From NCBI GenBank assembly GCA_032622095.1, contig CP136065.1, forward strand, positions 54,991,949-55,055,948: a DNA stretch of 64,000 nucleotides. The letters are read 5' to 3'. Made by a program: the position numbers and the translations under genes. This DNA is from Siphonodentalium dalli. Lineage: Eukaryota > Mollusca > Scaphopoda > Gadilida > Siphonodentaliidae. Below, in pieces: positions 35,780-48,145 of the stretch. Under the pieces are notes generated by a model. It had not been told where the DNA came from, did no database searches, and saw only the letters and a program-made list of their open reading frames with translations. Each line of letters opens with the position of its first letter. Position 1 is the first letter of the stretch.

Positions 35780-36340
35780 ACAAGCTGATGGGCCCGACTT
35801 CGTCCGGCCTGTTTCCCATCTGATTTCCGGTGAAAGACGCGATTTGACCTTCAATTGACTATTTCGAAAGTCAAGGTCAGGTCAGGGGCATGATTTGACC
35901 GTCCAAAACACCCCCACCCGGAGAAAAGTACCCCTAGGTATCAAATTTCGTCGAAATCCATCCGTTTTAACCCACTTGACCTTTAATGAACAATTTTGAA
36001 GGTCAAGGTAAGGTCGGAGTCACTCCCCCGACAAAAGTACCCATATGTATCAAATTTCGTCGAAATCCATCCGTTTTATCCGATTTGACATTTGATTGAC
36101 CACATTGAAGGTCAAGGTCACGCCGATGTCACGATTTGACCCGTTCAAACTCTCCCCGGACAAAAGTATCCCTAGGTATAAAATTTCGCCGAAATTTGTC
36201 CGTTTTACCCAAATTTACCTTCGTTGACAGTTTTAAAGGTCAATGTCAGGTCGAGGTCACGCCCAAAACACTTCCCGGACACAAATACCTATAAGTATCA
36301 AATTACGTTGAAATCTATGGAAAGCCGAAGAGGACATGTT
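35780..36340 (-). mobile_element. Helitron-like repeat fragment, reverse orientation
   Basis: gctgatgggcccgacttcgtccggcctgtttcc is the inverted 3' end of the family at 46796-48167. It is followed by repeated blocks cgatttgaccttga, gaaggtcaaggtca, ggacaaaagtacccctagg and aaatttcgtcgaaatcc. The far (TC) end is missing. Confidence 0.6.
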
Positions 36341-36529
36341 GGTTGCTAATTGCTAGATATACGACGCGGTATTTTAAAGGTGTTTCAAACTAGGAGATAG
36401 AAGTATTCTGCGTTTGAAATGGTGATGAATTATAGTATTTTATTCAAATTTTATGGCATAAATTGTTATTAAAACCGTATATACTAAAAAAAAAATGAAT
36501 GACTCGAAAATTAAGTGGGCCTTTAAACA

Positions 36530-37036
36530 AAGTCACAATTGCAGTTAGGCTCATCTCATACTCGTCCATTCAGCGATATTCTGCTGCGCAGTTTGTTATA
36601 GCCTCCAGTATTCATTGAGCGTTATAGCCCCAACTGTTATAATTCGCCTTTAGCAGGCGTACTTTTGCCTCAGATTATTGAGATATTAGGTCACACGTAA
36701 TCACATTAAATCGCATGGAAATATAGCAATTGTGTGGGCTGCTTGGCGTGAATGTGTAATGAGAAATAAGAGCATACGTTATGACATTAAACTCAAGAAA
36801 ACCCGCGAAAACAAAACAAAATCACATTTAATGTTTTAAATTATTTCCTTCATGAAAAGAATCTTCGTGATAATGAACCCTCTCAATACTTTAGAATATA
36901 GAATTAACCTTAAAATAACAAAAACCTTCGGAACACAGAACCTTCGGAATAACGAACCTTCGGATTTGTGAACCTTCGGAATAGCGAACATTCAGAGAAA
37001 TAGTGGACCTTCTGGATAGTGAACCTTCGGAATAGA
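36530..37036. mobile_element. Terminal-minisatellite element, partial copy
   Basis: The interior (acaattgcagttaggctc, cattcagcgatattctg, gttatagc) matches 25830-25930. The right end has degenerate 16-bp units and finishes gaatagagacatgcccc. The left minisatellite arm is missing. Confidence 0.65.
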
Positions 37037-37239
37037 GACATGCCCCAATATTCATATTATATGCCCAGAGTTCAAAGGTATGGACCCATAAAATTCTAAA
37101 TTTGGCCCTTAAAATATTGAACTCAAAATTGGAGCCCACACAGAACATCACTTAAGTCAACTGTACCTGTGTCATGTCCCAATGCGGGAGGGTCCATATA
37201 TACCACAACATTCATATTATATGCAAATAATTCAACGGT

Positions 37240-37532
37240 ATGGGCCCACGTAATGACATTAAATCTCAAGAAAACCCGCGAAAACAAAACAAAATCACAT
37301 TTAATGTTCTAAGTTAAGTTATTTCCTCCTGTATCTGTAATGGGTATGCGCGCATGATCAGTTCGGATGTGAGCGCACACTCCGAATTTTTGTGAAAATG
37401 AACCCTCTCAAATTAGTCTCAATACTTTAGAAAATAGAATTAACCTAAAAATAACGAAATCCTTCGGAATAGAGAACCTTCGGAATAGCGGACCTTCGGG
37501 ATAGCGAACCTTCATAATAGAAACATGTCCCC
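37240..37532. mobile_element. Terminal-minisatellite element, second partial copy
   Basis: cacgtaatgacattaaatctcaag through ccttcggaatagcg and gaaacatgtcccc repeats the right part of the family. The interval 37037-37239 between this and the previous copy holds no gene. Confidence 0.6.
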
Positions 37533-37820
37533 ACAATTACACCGGTGACGTAAACACATGTGCTAATCTTTGTCGTACTATCGTAACTATCGGTATGATT
37601 TATACTCAAGTACGAAATAACATAATACAATCGCCCAGTGGATTATCGATCGACCACACAATATGAAAAACTCTACACCAGTGTACACCCACTGTGTGGC
37701 GGTAATAAAATATCAGCGCGCTGCCTTCGTCGGATATTTTCCGGTATTATTTATTTCATTGGTCAAGTAAGTCACATGGGGCATACCTGATATTTTCTTG
37801 CTGGCCATGTGTACGCGCCC

Positions 37821-38839
37821 TTAATGTTGTCGTTTATCAAAATTAGTATTATATGGCATATCTGCTTGCTATAGTTTCAGTGATTGACAGGGTTTTGTGA
37901 TTCCCTCAGACGTGTTTCGTTTCAGTTAGCCTGGTACTTTCCGCACGATAGTTATGTATTTCTGAATATTTTACCAATGCGTGCTTGATATTGAGTATTT
38001 CAAAAAGAGAATCTCAAAGTCAAATTGTTCTGGTATTGAGTAGGTTTTGATTTGTTGGTTTGAGAATAATGTTGACTGCATCGCTGGCTCAGCAGTAATA
38101 CGTGTCATACAAGTGGGGCTGAATTCTCCCTGGCTGGATTCCACCATGTACAGTTTTCTCTTTTCGTTTCAGGTTCGTGTCGTAAGTATATTGGATATTC
38201 CTCACTGCAATTCCAGACCCATGTGGTAGGTTATAGCCTATTATAAACGAAGCATCACCTGTCTGGAAATGCAATGTCAAGGTGTCTTACGCTTTTAACA
38301 ATTTCTTTACTACGTGGATTCTCCCATTCAGGTATTACATTATACATTTGACTAGTCCATTATTCAGAGGGATATTCAAGAAATGTAAGCAGACGACAGC
38401 TAGATGAAAAAATAACACAAGCGCAGAATGATTTCTTTTAATAGGTGGGGAATGTTTCGATAATAAGTTCAACAGACGGCCTGAGATGATCCTTTGTTGA
38501 ATCACAGTTTATGCACAACGAACACCCACTGAGACCTCTAACAGGAACATGCGCGTTTCTGATAGATCCACACTCCATAAACAAGAGGATTTGCATAGAG
38601 CTTATATGAACCCTACCCAAAGTATTATCTTGTCGATATATTATGGAGAGCAAAATTCATTTACTCACCAGCAAGTGAAACAGCGCCCTCAACAGCCGAA
38701 ATTACAAAAATAGAGTTGCTGCTCTTCTGCTGCAATATACAGCGCGTTTATTCCATTTGAAACAGGTCAAAATGATGTTACATTGTATATGAATCAGCCA
38801 ATACGCCAAGGATTTGATAGCAAACAATATGTAATCGGG
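37821..38839. other. Gene 1 intron E-F, no feature recognised
   Basis: A short open frame near 38047-38229 has splice-like sequence (ttcgtttcag then gtaagt nine bases later) but no usable exon. No gene called. Confidence 0.4.
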
Positions 38840-39110
38840 GTTCACGATTGGATGGCTAGTGGCATCTAATCGCGAGCACGGATGACACGTGCTGTTGGAT
38901 TGAATATCAGAATATAGGGTATCATATTATCCCATATCCCATAATATGTCAAATATAGCGAATTATCGAAATATGAAATACAACGAAAAAGCGAAATAGG
39001 AAAACACAGCGAAATAGCGGAATAAAAAATGCAGCGAAATATAGAAATATGAAATTATTTTTATTAACTAAATAACGGAAATATTTGAAGAAGTGTTTTA
39101 AAGAGCGTAA
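38840..39110. repeat. Dispersed repeat with gcgaaata tract, copy 2
   Basis: Colinear with 8610-8990 (ttcacgattggatggctag, tcgcgagcac, cccataatatg, agcgaattatcg, then gaaatacaacg units). A run of about 17 G follows at 39137-39155. Confidence 0.65.
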
Positions 39111-40136
39111 CCAACCAGCAGAGAGAGTATTTGCGGGGTGGGGGGGGGGGGGGGCTAACCCGGGATTCTCGAATGGACCGAGAAACCCACCCACCCTAGA
39201 GAAGAATTTGACTTATATTTAACCAGAGTTGATCTATTGTGGTGTTGTAAATTCTCATACAAATCGCCGTTATTTCGTAAAGGTACATTCTTTATAGAGT
39301 TATTACCCTTCAGATTAAATATTATAGTCAATCCAAACCACGCGTGCCTCCCGTGGTCGCGATTGTATGCCAATAGCCATCATATCAGGAACCCCGATAT
39401 GTTATATTTTGGTAGTCAAGCGTGTGCGTATATATTATACAGGTGCAATGGATACATGTCCAAGCTACAGATAAGTGCATCGATATCATATACATATAAT
39501 ATATCACTCTTAAAAACACAGGTACTCCAGAATACTATACTTGTCCCGTGGGGAGTACCACAATGTTGATACTCTGGAGAAGTAGCCCCACGTTGTTAAA
39601 TTATCCGCCGAATTTGTGCGTACACAAATATACTATTACTGTTAGCGCACAAATACTGTTTGACCATATTCTACTACTACTGTAATTTGCCTTCAAATAC
39701 CTGTATGATTTATTCTTGCGAGATAATTGCATGCTATTTACAGGCAAATTCCGGTAGCATCGCTACAGGGGGAACTACAGAGATTTTTACTGCGCACGTA
39801 GTTAGCTGTGGTACAAATGCATATTATAGGCTTGTTTCCGTTCAAATTCTACGACAAAATGCCTGCAGACCATACCGTGCAGTATATGAACGTACCCTTA
39901 AGGTCTATTTTTATGCAGATAAATGTGTGTATACTTCTCATTTATCGAAATTTACACAAATGTTCATATGTAAAAGTCATTCCTTTGTCTATATTTTGAA
40001 ACCGTGAGTCAGTTAGTGGACTCGCGACTGGACATTTGAGAACTAAAACTACTCGGCAATTCTGGCCTCGACGTTCTAGTTCCGAACGTCCAGTCACTCG
40101 TTCATTATCCCTGACTGAAATTCCTTCTGTTTTCAG

Positions 40137-40187
40137 CATTTACGACAACAGGTGCCAGCGCGACAACAAGTGCCAGTGTGACCACGA
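40137..40187 (+). CDS. Gene 1, exon F: Thr/Ser/Ala-rich stalk, copy 1
   Basis: The acceptor ccttctgttttcag and donor CCACGA|gtaagt bound 51 nt, phase 1 to phase 1, so the exon can be skipped or repeated without disturbing the frame. The reading is AFTTTGASATTSASVTT. Such Thr/Ser-rich segments are usually O-glycosylated, mucin-like spacers that hold the ectodomain off the membrane. The phase fits exon E before it and exon F' or G after it. It is duplicated as exon F'. Confidence 0.75.
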
Positions 40188-41797
40188 GTAAGTGTTTCGA
40201 ATTATCTGTAATTCTGTATGCGGCGACCCTTGTCATGAAATCCACATTAAAATATAAAGACAAACCACCAGTGTTCACACCATGAAACTAAAATTTGTGA
40301 ATTTGGTGTAACAGAAAATAATGATTTATATTTATGATTTTGGTATAACATATAATAATGATTTCGAACCCATGATACCGTTCATTGTGTGTTTTGATCA
40401 TATGAGATAGACTTTCGAAGAGGGCGTTTTATAAGTTTTTGCACTTTGGTCGAGAGCCCAAAAAGGCCACATATAATAATGGCCGTTATAGCCCCGTTGT
40501 CCTTATAGTGGCTATTATTGAAGAGCATATGCTTTCATATTTGTGTTCATACTATTTTGGAAATTATTTTATTGGGGGTTCGTGGTGGCACCCTATAGTA
40601 CACCTTAACACTTGCATAACTGGAGCTTCCTGAAATTTTGCTCTATTGTGGTGTTGTAATTTCTCATACAAATCGCCGTTATTTCGTAAAGGTACATTCT
40701 TTATAGAGTTATTACCCTTCAGATTAAATATTATAGTCAATAGAAACCACGCGTGCCTCCCGTGGTCGCGATTGTATGCCAATAGCCATCATATCAGGAA
40801 CCCCGATATGTTATCTTTTGGTAGTCAAGCGTGTGCGTATATATTATATAGGTGGAATGCATACATGACCAAGCTACAGATAAGTGCATCGATATCATAT
40901 ACATATAATATATCACTCTTAAAAACACAGGTACTCCAGAATACTATACTTGTCCCGTGGGGAGTACCACAATGTTGATACTCTGGAGTAGTAGCCCCAC
41001 GATGTTAAATTATCGGCCGAATTTGTGCGTACACAAATATACTATTACTGTTTGACCATATTCGCTGGTGTTTCGATGATTGGTTTTAAGCATAGTTTTG
41101 TATTTGCCTTCACTGCATGCGTATATCGACGGGGTAGATGGACACCCGACTATCAGTCAAATGGGCGTAGTGTGTTTGTCAGTTAGGGTACGTTCACACG
41201 CTGGCAAGTTTGCACGGTATGTTTTTGCGGGCATTTCGTCATAGAAAACCACACGGTACCAGAATACGAACGGAAACATACACATAACATGCATCTTTAC
41301 CAAAGATAACGCTATATAGTTCCACTTGTAACGGTGCTACTGTAATTTGCCTTCAAATACCTGTATGATTTATTCTTGCGAGATAATTGCATGCTATTTA
41401 CAGGCAAATTCCGGTAGCATCGCTACAGGGGGAACTACAGAGATTTTTTACTGCGCACGTAGTTAGCTGTGGTACAAATGCATCTTATAGGCTTGTTTCC
41501 GTTCAAATTCTACGACAAAATGCCTGCAGACCATACCGTGCAGTATATGAACGTACCCTTAAGGTCTATTTTTATGCAGATAAATGTGTGTATACTTCTC
41601 ATTTATCTAAATTTACACAAATGTTCATATGTAAAAGTCATTCCTTTGTTTATTTTTTGAAACCGTGAGTCAGTTAGTGGACTCGCGACTGGACATTTGA
41701 GAACTAAAACTACTCGGCAATTCTGGCCTCGACGTTCTAGTTCCGAACGTCCAGTCACTCGTTCATTATCCCTGACTGAAATTCCTTCTGTTTTCAG

Positions 41798-41866
41798 CAT
41801 TTACGACAACAGGTGCCAGCGCGACAACAGGTGCCAGCGCGACAACAAGTGCCAGTGTGACCACGA
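41798..41866 (+). CDS. Gene 1, exon F': duplicated stalk exon with an extra repeat unit
   Basis: The splice sites are identical to exon F, phase 1 to phase 1. It is 69 nt because it has one more 18-bp unit (gcgacaacaggtgccagc, encoding GASATT). The reading is TFTTTGASATTGASATTSAS, then VTT, when joined after exon F. Joint use of both exons would give a stalk of about 40 residues; use of one gives 17 or 23. Alternative splicing is possible but cannot be seen from DNA. Confidence 0.72.
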
Positions 41867-42283
41867 GTAAGTGTTTCGAATTATCTGTAATTCTGTATGC
41901 GGCGACCCTTGTCATGAAATCCGCATTAAAATATAAAGACAACCGCACCAGTGTTCACACCATGAAACTAAGATATGTGAGTTTGGTGTAACAGATAATA
42001 ATGATTTCTATTTATGATTTTTGTATAACAGATAATAATGATTTCGAACCCATGATCCCGTTCATTGTGTGTTTTGATCATATGAGATAGACTTTCGAAG
42101 AGGGCGTTTAATAAGATTTTGAACTTTGATCGAGAGCCCAAAAAGGCCACATATATAATAATGGCCGTTATGGCTCCGTTGTCCATTAGTGGCTATTATT
42201 GAAGAGCATATGCTTTCATATTTGAGTTCATGCTATTATTTTGGAAATTCTTTTATTGGGGTTTCGTGGTGGCACCCTATAGT

Positions 42284-42392
42284 ACACCTTAACACTTCCA
42301 TAACTGGAGCTTCCTGAAATTTTGCGAAAAACCCTGTACCATTGCATTCTCTTATATAGGCATGTCCCCCATAGGGAAAGATCTAAAGTATA
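42284..42392. repeat. Left half of a dispersed repeat split by the Helitron array
   Basis: cacttccataactggagc, cctgaaattttgcga and ctgtaccattgcattctc match 11035-11110. The continuing half (agagaatacattggcc, aacaatatttac) reappears at 44513-44570, after the array. Confidence 0.6.
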
Positions 42393-44495
42393 TCTCATAT
42401 ATATTTTGAAGACCTCTGTCTGTATGTTTGTTTGTCATTTATACAAATCTACGATTCTCGACCGATCGGGACGAAACTTGGTACTTGTGTGTAGTTTGAC
42501 CAGGCGGTGGACGTTGTCGTATTGGCGAGCTCGTGCGGCGCCCGCTTCGCGCATGCGCAGACGAGATCTAGGAAACGGGTGGAGCTATCGACTTGAAATT
42601 TGGAATGTGAATGTATCTTGCCCCGGATACGAATTTTATCGGGTCGCCGCGCCCGTGCGACGCCAGCTTCGCGCATGCGCAGACCAGATCTCGGAAACGG
42701 GTGGAGCTATCGACTTGAAATTTGGTTTTTGAATAGCCCGGACAACGTCGGGTTGGGTAGAGCTATCGACTTGAAATTTTGTTTTTGAATAGACCGGACA
42801 ACGTCGGGCTCATCGGCTAGTCTCTCCTATATATTTTGATACAATCTGTATTCGAGAGATAACCCACATCCTCCGGACCTCAATGATATGATCGTGAATG
42901 AGTATTGATATACCCCACTAAACTTTGACAAACACCAGTAATGGTGTGTAGATAATTTACATATCTCTCCTATATATTTTGATACAATCTATCTAATTTA
43001 CATATCTCTCTTATATATTTTGATACAATCTATCTGTTTGTCTGTCTGTCATTTATACAAATCTACGATTCTCCACCGATCGAGACCAAACTTCCTATCT
43101 AGGGGTAAAATCCCACGGATACGGTCGTTGTCGTATTGGCGACCCGTGCGACGCCCGTGCAGCGCATGCGCAGACGATATATCGGAAACGGGTGGAGCTA
43201 TCGACTTGAAATTTGGTATGTGAATGTATCTTGCCCCGGATACGAATTTTATCGGGTCGCCGAGCCCGTGCGACGCCAGCTTCGCGCATGCGCAGACCAG
43301 ATCTCGGAAACGGGTGGAGCTATCGACTTGAAATTTGGTTTTTGAATAGCCCGGACAACGTCGGGTTGGGTAGAGCTATCGACTTGAAATTTTGTTTTTG
43401 AATAGACCGGACAACGTCGGGCTCATCGGCTAGTCTCTCCTATATATTTTGATACAATCTGTATTCGAGAGATAACCCACATCCTCCGGACCTCAATGAT
43501 ATGATCGTGAATGAGTATTGATATACCCCACTAAACTTTGACAAACACCAGTAATGGTGTGTAGATAATTTACATATCTCTCCTATATATTTTGATACAA
43601 TCTATCTAATTTACATATCTCTCTTATATATTTTGATACAATCTATCTGTTTGTCTGTCTGTCATTTATACAAATCTACGATTCTCCACCGATCGAGACC
43701 AAACTTCCTATCTAGGGGTAAAATCCCACGGACACGGTCGTTGTCGTATTGGCGACCCGTGCGACGCCCGTGCAGCGCATGCGCAGACGAGATCTCGGAA
43801 ACGGGTGGAGCTATCGACTTGAAATTTGGTATGTGAATGTATCTTGCCCCGGATACGAATTTGATCGGGTCGCCGAGCCCGTGCGACGCCAGCTTCGCGC
43901 ATGCGCAGACCAGATCTCGGAAACGGGTGGAGCTATCGACTTGAAATTTGGTTTTTGAATAGCTATCGACTTGAAATTTGGTTTTTGAATAGCCCGGACA
44001 ACGTCGGGCTCATCGGCTATCTATTATATATTTTGGAAGATCTGTCTGTGTGTGTGTGTGTGTCTGTAATCGATGGACTCGAAAACGGCCCAGCCGATTT
44101 CGATTAAACTTGGTATATGGGGGTATTTTCGGCCGGGGGGTGACATAGGCTTATTGATTTGCCCGTGCGACGTGACCTTGACCTTTAAATCGGGCCAATT
44201 CAAGGTCAAATCGCCAATTTTGATGGGATTTCGACGAAATTTTATACATAGGGTTACCTTTGTCCACTGGGTGTTTTGGGCAGGTCAAATCGTGACCCCG
44301 ACCTGACCTTAACCTTCAAAATGATCAATTCAAGGTCAAATCGGGTAAAACCGGATGGATTTCGATGGGCACGTTTGTCGGGTACTTTTGTCCGGGCAGT
44401 GTTTTGGACTGGTTAAATCGTGACCCCACTTGACCTTGACCTTCAAAATGGACAATTCAAGGTCAAAGCCCGGACGAAGTCGGGTCACCTTCTAG
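42393..44495 (+). mobile_element. Tandem array of Helitron-like elements
   Basis: Several units start with TCTC(C/A)TATATATTTTG and end in a hairpin (gcccgg-acaac-gtcgggc) followed after about 6 nt by CTAG, the arrangement of Helitron 3' ends (hairpin then CTRR). CTAG ends are at 42817-42820, 43430-43433 and 44492-44495, and the next unit starts at once. A 613-bp unit is repeated (about 42821-43433 and 43434-44020) with over 97% identity. The last unit (44030-44495) belongs to a variant with (TG)n and TCAAGGTCA-type blocks. No Rep/helicase gene is present, so these are non-autonomous. Confidence 0.65.
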
Positions 44496-46309
44496 TATTT
44501 ATATATAGAGAGATATATAAGAGAATACATTGGCCTAACAATATTTACACCGACCTTGTAAGCCAGAGACAATACCGACCGAGTGTGTTTTGATACGGAC
44601 TATAATCCTCGCCGGCCGAGTAATTAATCCGTGCTTGCCGGATGAACAGGATAGACACCCCATTTCTTATATATGTGAGGCCCCCCAATGATGTACCAGT
44701 GAAAGGTTAAGAATGTTAATGATTTAAAGTAAATTAGTTTAGGACATTTGATCTAATTTTGGTGGCAAAGCTTAACGAAATTATCACATAAAGAGAAACA
44801 AGGGTCACATTCCCACCCCAGCACGTAACAACCAAGGGCGTTCTCTGTTATTTCTTCCTAATATTGTAAAGGCTCGCAAATGACTATTTCCTTGGCTTCG
44901 GGGGTAACAAAAATATTTGATTCGAGTCGAGGAACCCACCAATCAAAGCTCAGAGTGATCAGATATAGATTTTTTAAATCTATTATTTTTCACCACAGAT
45001 ACATTTTAGTGGCCCAGTAAAAGTCGACGAGAAGACGGTATCGGACCAAATTTCGGATAAAGATGAAAATCAAGTGGCTTTTTTGTGTCAGATATTTGAC
45101 AAACCGAGAAAATTTCGTTGAACAAAATGTTCATAAATAACAGGTTTTGGATGATTTTATACTATAGTTGACTGCAATGGGGTTAGCATTAGTTTTGGTA
45201 AATTAATCGATTCTGATAACTGAAGCGGCATTTCAAAAAAAATTGTTGTTGTTGTTGGAATCTGATGTTGTGGGGACCATCGAATCGGATTGAGTACATT
45301 TAAGTTCAATTGCCTCGATTTGTCAAGATATCACTGTTATTTGTAACTCTAATCCGGAAAACGTATGTCACATACGAGGCGCTGCATATTTTCCACATTA
45401 ATATATTTGTAGCAGCTATGACTGCATTCAATTCGCTCTACATTAACATTTTTGGTATTAATAACAATAGCAGTATTGTAGCACTTTGCATAATTGTTCT
45501 AGAAATACCGCAATGAGTACAATTTTTACAATTTGAGAAGTAAATATGCTTTAGGTAATATGTATTAACCCTTTCTAAACTAAATACGTATTGATGAGTA
45601 GTTCCCTTAGGAAATTGTCAGATAATAAGTCCATCAAAATGTGCCCCAACAACCAGTTACAATAAACACACACACGCGTGACACACCCACTACATTCATT
45701 TCTTATTTTTATATAGCTTTTGGTGATTTGTTCCCATAAAAAACTGATTGTATTCTTATTTATTTTCACGAAATCTGCCGACAAATTTAGACTAGCCCAC
45801 GCAGCACATTGAGTCAGCCCAAAATAAGATTTACAAGCTCTTAACAACGATAACGTTATCGATATAAATAACTGGCTTCATATGTAATTCGGCTGAACTT
45901 TGAAAAGCACGCGAAATTATTCTTCTGACCGCTTTTTGTGATTAGGTCGGATTAGGTCAACAATTCGTGACGTCGTATTCGTGTTTCACTCTTCGTGTTA
46001 TTGGGATATAAAACGGGTGACCAAATTGGCAGTTAACCAATCACCAAACAGGATTAAGTGTAACACAGACGGGCTATGTAAATATACTGATATAACCGAG
46101 TGGGAGAATCCATTTAGTATAGAAATGGTAAAAAATGAGCCAGCCTCATGCATATGTTCGTATTTTATTGGCGTAATTGCAAGAACTTTCTATTCACATA
46201 TATACATGTATATATTGAACATGTAGCACTTGTGTCAAAGTCTTCAGTAATATATGGATTTGTGGATCTATTTTTATTTTACTTGAGCCATTTGTCTGTA
46301 TTATAGCAG
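44496..46309. other. Gene 1 intron F'-G
   Basis: 44513-44570 is the right half of the split dispersed repeat. 45570-45640 resembles the repeat at 17490. Short frames (45310, 45575, 45981) have no domain. Otherwise nothing is seen. Confidence 0.5.
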
Positions 46310-46474
46310 GTGCCGAAGGACCGGGAGCCGAATCAGAGGCAGACCGGACGGCGGCGATAATAGCTGGAAGTATCATCGGAGCATTAGTGCTGGTCGCAGT
46401 CATTGTGGTCGTTGTGTTGTGTGTGCTCAAACAGTCCAAACAGAAAGTCGTCCCAAGTACAGTCGAGAAGAAAG
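46310..46474 (+). CDS. Gene 1, exon G: transmembrane segment and start of the tail
   Basis: The acceptor ctgtattatagcag and donor AAAG|gtatga bound 165 nt (phase 1 to 1). The reading is SAEGPGAESEADRTAA, then the hydrophobic run IIAGSIIGALVLVAVIVVVV, then LCVLKQSKQKVVPSTVEKK. The run of about 23 apolar residues followed by a Lys-rich stretch is a single-pass, type I (outside-in) membrane anchor; GSIIGALVLV contains a small-xxx-small helix-packing pattern. Two Helitron-like insertions flank this exon in the adjoining introns. Confidence 0.85.
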
Positions 46475-46489
46475 GTATGACCCCGCAAC

Positions 46490-46720
46490 CCTTTCTTTAC
46501 TAAGTACTCACTGACGAGTGGTTCCCTAAAAGGGAACTGTTCAGATAAGTTCAACACGATCATAGTCCGTTTGGTGAATTATTATCTTAACATCTCCCAA
46601 CCATGAACAGGGTGAATATGAATCATTCTGCTTGTGTTTCCTGAACATTCCTCCAGATAAATAATACACTATTTAAATGTATCCCTTTATAACTGGATGA
46701 TACAATATATCCGGCACAGA
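46490..46720. repeat. Dispersed repeat (tttctttactaagtactcac type)
   Basis: Relative of 17490-17760; contains an inverted pair gttccctaaaagggaac. It starts 15 bp after the donor of exon G. Confidence 0.45.
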
Positions 46721-46795
46721 AAGGATTAATCGATGTGAACCACACCACATGGAATGGTCCAGTAACAACATGTATATTAAAACAAATATATTTTA

Positions 46796-47430
46796 CTAGC
46801 TGGTGGACCCGACTTCGTCCGGGCTGTTTCCCCTCTGCTTTTCGGCGAATTGCGCGATTTGACCTTGAATTGACCATTTTGAAGGTCAAGGTCAGGTCGG
46901 GGTCACGATTTGACCCGTCCAAAACACTCCCTGGACAAAAGTACCCGACAAAAGTACCCGTCGAAATCCGTCCGGTTTTACCCGATTTGACCTTGAATTG
47001 ACCATTTTGAAGGTCAAGGTCAGGTTGGGGTCACGACTTGACCCATCCAAAACACTCCTCGGACAAAAGTAACCCTAGGTATCAAATTTCGTCGAAATCC
47101 CGTCAAAATTCGCGATTTGACCTTGAATTGACAATTTTGAATGTCAAGGTCAGGCCGGGGTCACGATTTGACCTGTCCAAAACACTCCCCGGACAAAAGT
47201 ATCCCTAGGTATCAAATTTCGTCGAAATCCGTCCGTTTTACCCGATTTCACTTTGAATTGACATTTTTGAAGGTCAAGGTCAGGTCGGGGTCACAATTTG
47301 ACCCGTCCAAAACACTCCCTGGACATAAATTACCCCTAGATATCAAATTTCGTCAAAATCCGTCTGGCAGTTTTCCCGGCCATAGCTAACACACAGACAA
47401 ACAGACAGAAGTCCCAAAATATATATTAGA
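46796..47430 (-). mobile_element. Helitron-like element, reverse orientation, unit 1
   Basis: On the - strand it starts TCTAATATATATTTTGGG and ends ...cccggacgaagtcggg...CTAG (plus: ctagctggtggacccgacttcg). The body is four or five repeated blocks of about 130 bp: cgatttgaccttgaattgac, gaaggtcaaggtcaggtcg, acactccccggacaaaagt, atcaaatttcgtcgaaatc. Each block holds TCAAGGTCA, the extended half-site bound by FTZ-F1/SF-1 and ERR nuclear receptors. Confidence 0.65.
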
Positions 47431-48105
47431 CTAGCTTCGTCCGGGCTGTTTCCTCTCTTTTTCGGCGAATTGCGCGATTTGACCTTGAACTGTCCATTTT
47501 GAAGGTCAAGGTCAGGTGGGTCACAACTTGACCCGTCCAAAACACTGCCCGGACAAAAGTACCCGACAAAAGTACCCGTCGAAATCCATCCGGTTTTACC
47601 AGATTTGACCTCGAATTGATAATTTTGAAGGTCAAGGTCAGGTCGGGGTCACGATTTGATCCGTCCAAAACACTCAGTGGACAAAAGCAACCATATGTAT
47701 CAAATTTCGTCGAAATCCCATCAAAGTTCGCGATTTGACCTTGAATTGACCCGATTTCAAGGTCAAGATCACGACGTCGCACGGGCAAACGAATAGGCTT
47801 ACGACACTCCCCATACTAAAGTATCCCAGACACTAATTTTCATCGAAATCCCGTGATACTCGGGCGTTCGACCTCGAAATGACCCGATTTCAAGGTCACG
47901 TCGCACGGGCAAATTAATAGGCACATGCCACTCCCCGGCCGAAAGTACCCCCACATACCAAGTTTCATTGAAATCGGCTCGGCCGTTCTCGAGTCCATCG
48001 CGAACACATACACACACACACCCTCTCCCTCACACACACACACACACACACACACCCTCACCCTCACACACACACACTCACCCCCTCACACACACGCACA
48101 CACAC

Positions 48106-48145
<40 letters not shown>

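Larger units (their letters stand above)
26956..37820. mobile_element. PIF/Harbinger transposon, 10.9 kb, decayed and filled with later inserts
   Basis: The left end GGGCGCGTACACATG followed by gcaagaaaatatcagg is mirrored at the right (cctgatattttcttgctggc, catgtgtacgcgccc). The flanks are TTA on both sides (26953-26955 and 37821-37823), the hallmark TWA duplication of PIF/Harbinger. Inside are the two genes expected of the superfamily: a DDE transposase (27180-29409, +) and a MADF/Myb-like DNA-binding protein (33280-32519, -). At least seven other repeats have inserted, which explains the large size. Both genes are broken, so the element is dead. Confidence 0.85.
39234..42321 (+). repeat. 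Tandem segmental duplication carrying the stalk exon of gene 1
   Basis: 39234-40642 is repeated from 40643 to about 42321 (ctattgtggtgttgtaaa to cctgaaattttgc). The offset is 1,409 bp in the left half and about 1,661 bp in the right half, because copy 2 holds about 280 extra bp (41050-41330) or copy 1 has lost them. Identity is high (few substitutions per 100 bp). Each copy contains one stalk exon with its own acceptor and donor. A further spurious frame at 39742-40007 (and 41387-41668) is described among the rejected items. Confidence 0.9.

Noticed and set aside
39742-40007. Exon-like frame (ANSGSIATGGTTEIFT...) after a good acceptor, present in both tandem copies
   Set aside because: Phase 1 entry from exon E meets a stop at once, and the second copy has an extra T that shifts the frame, so it does not fit gene 1.
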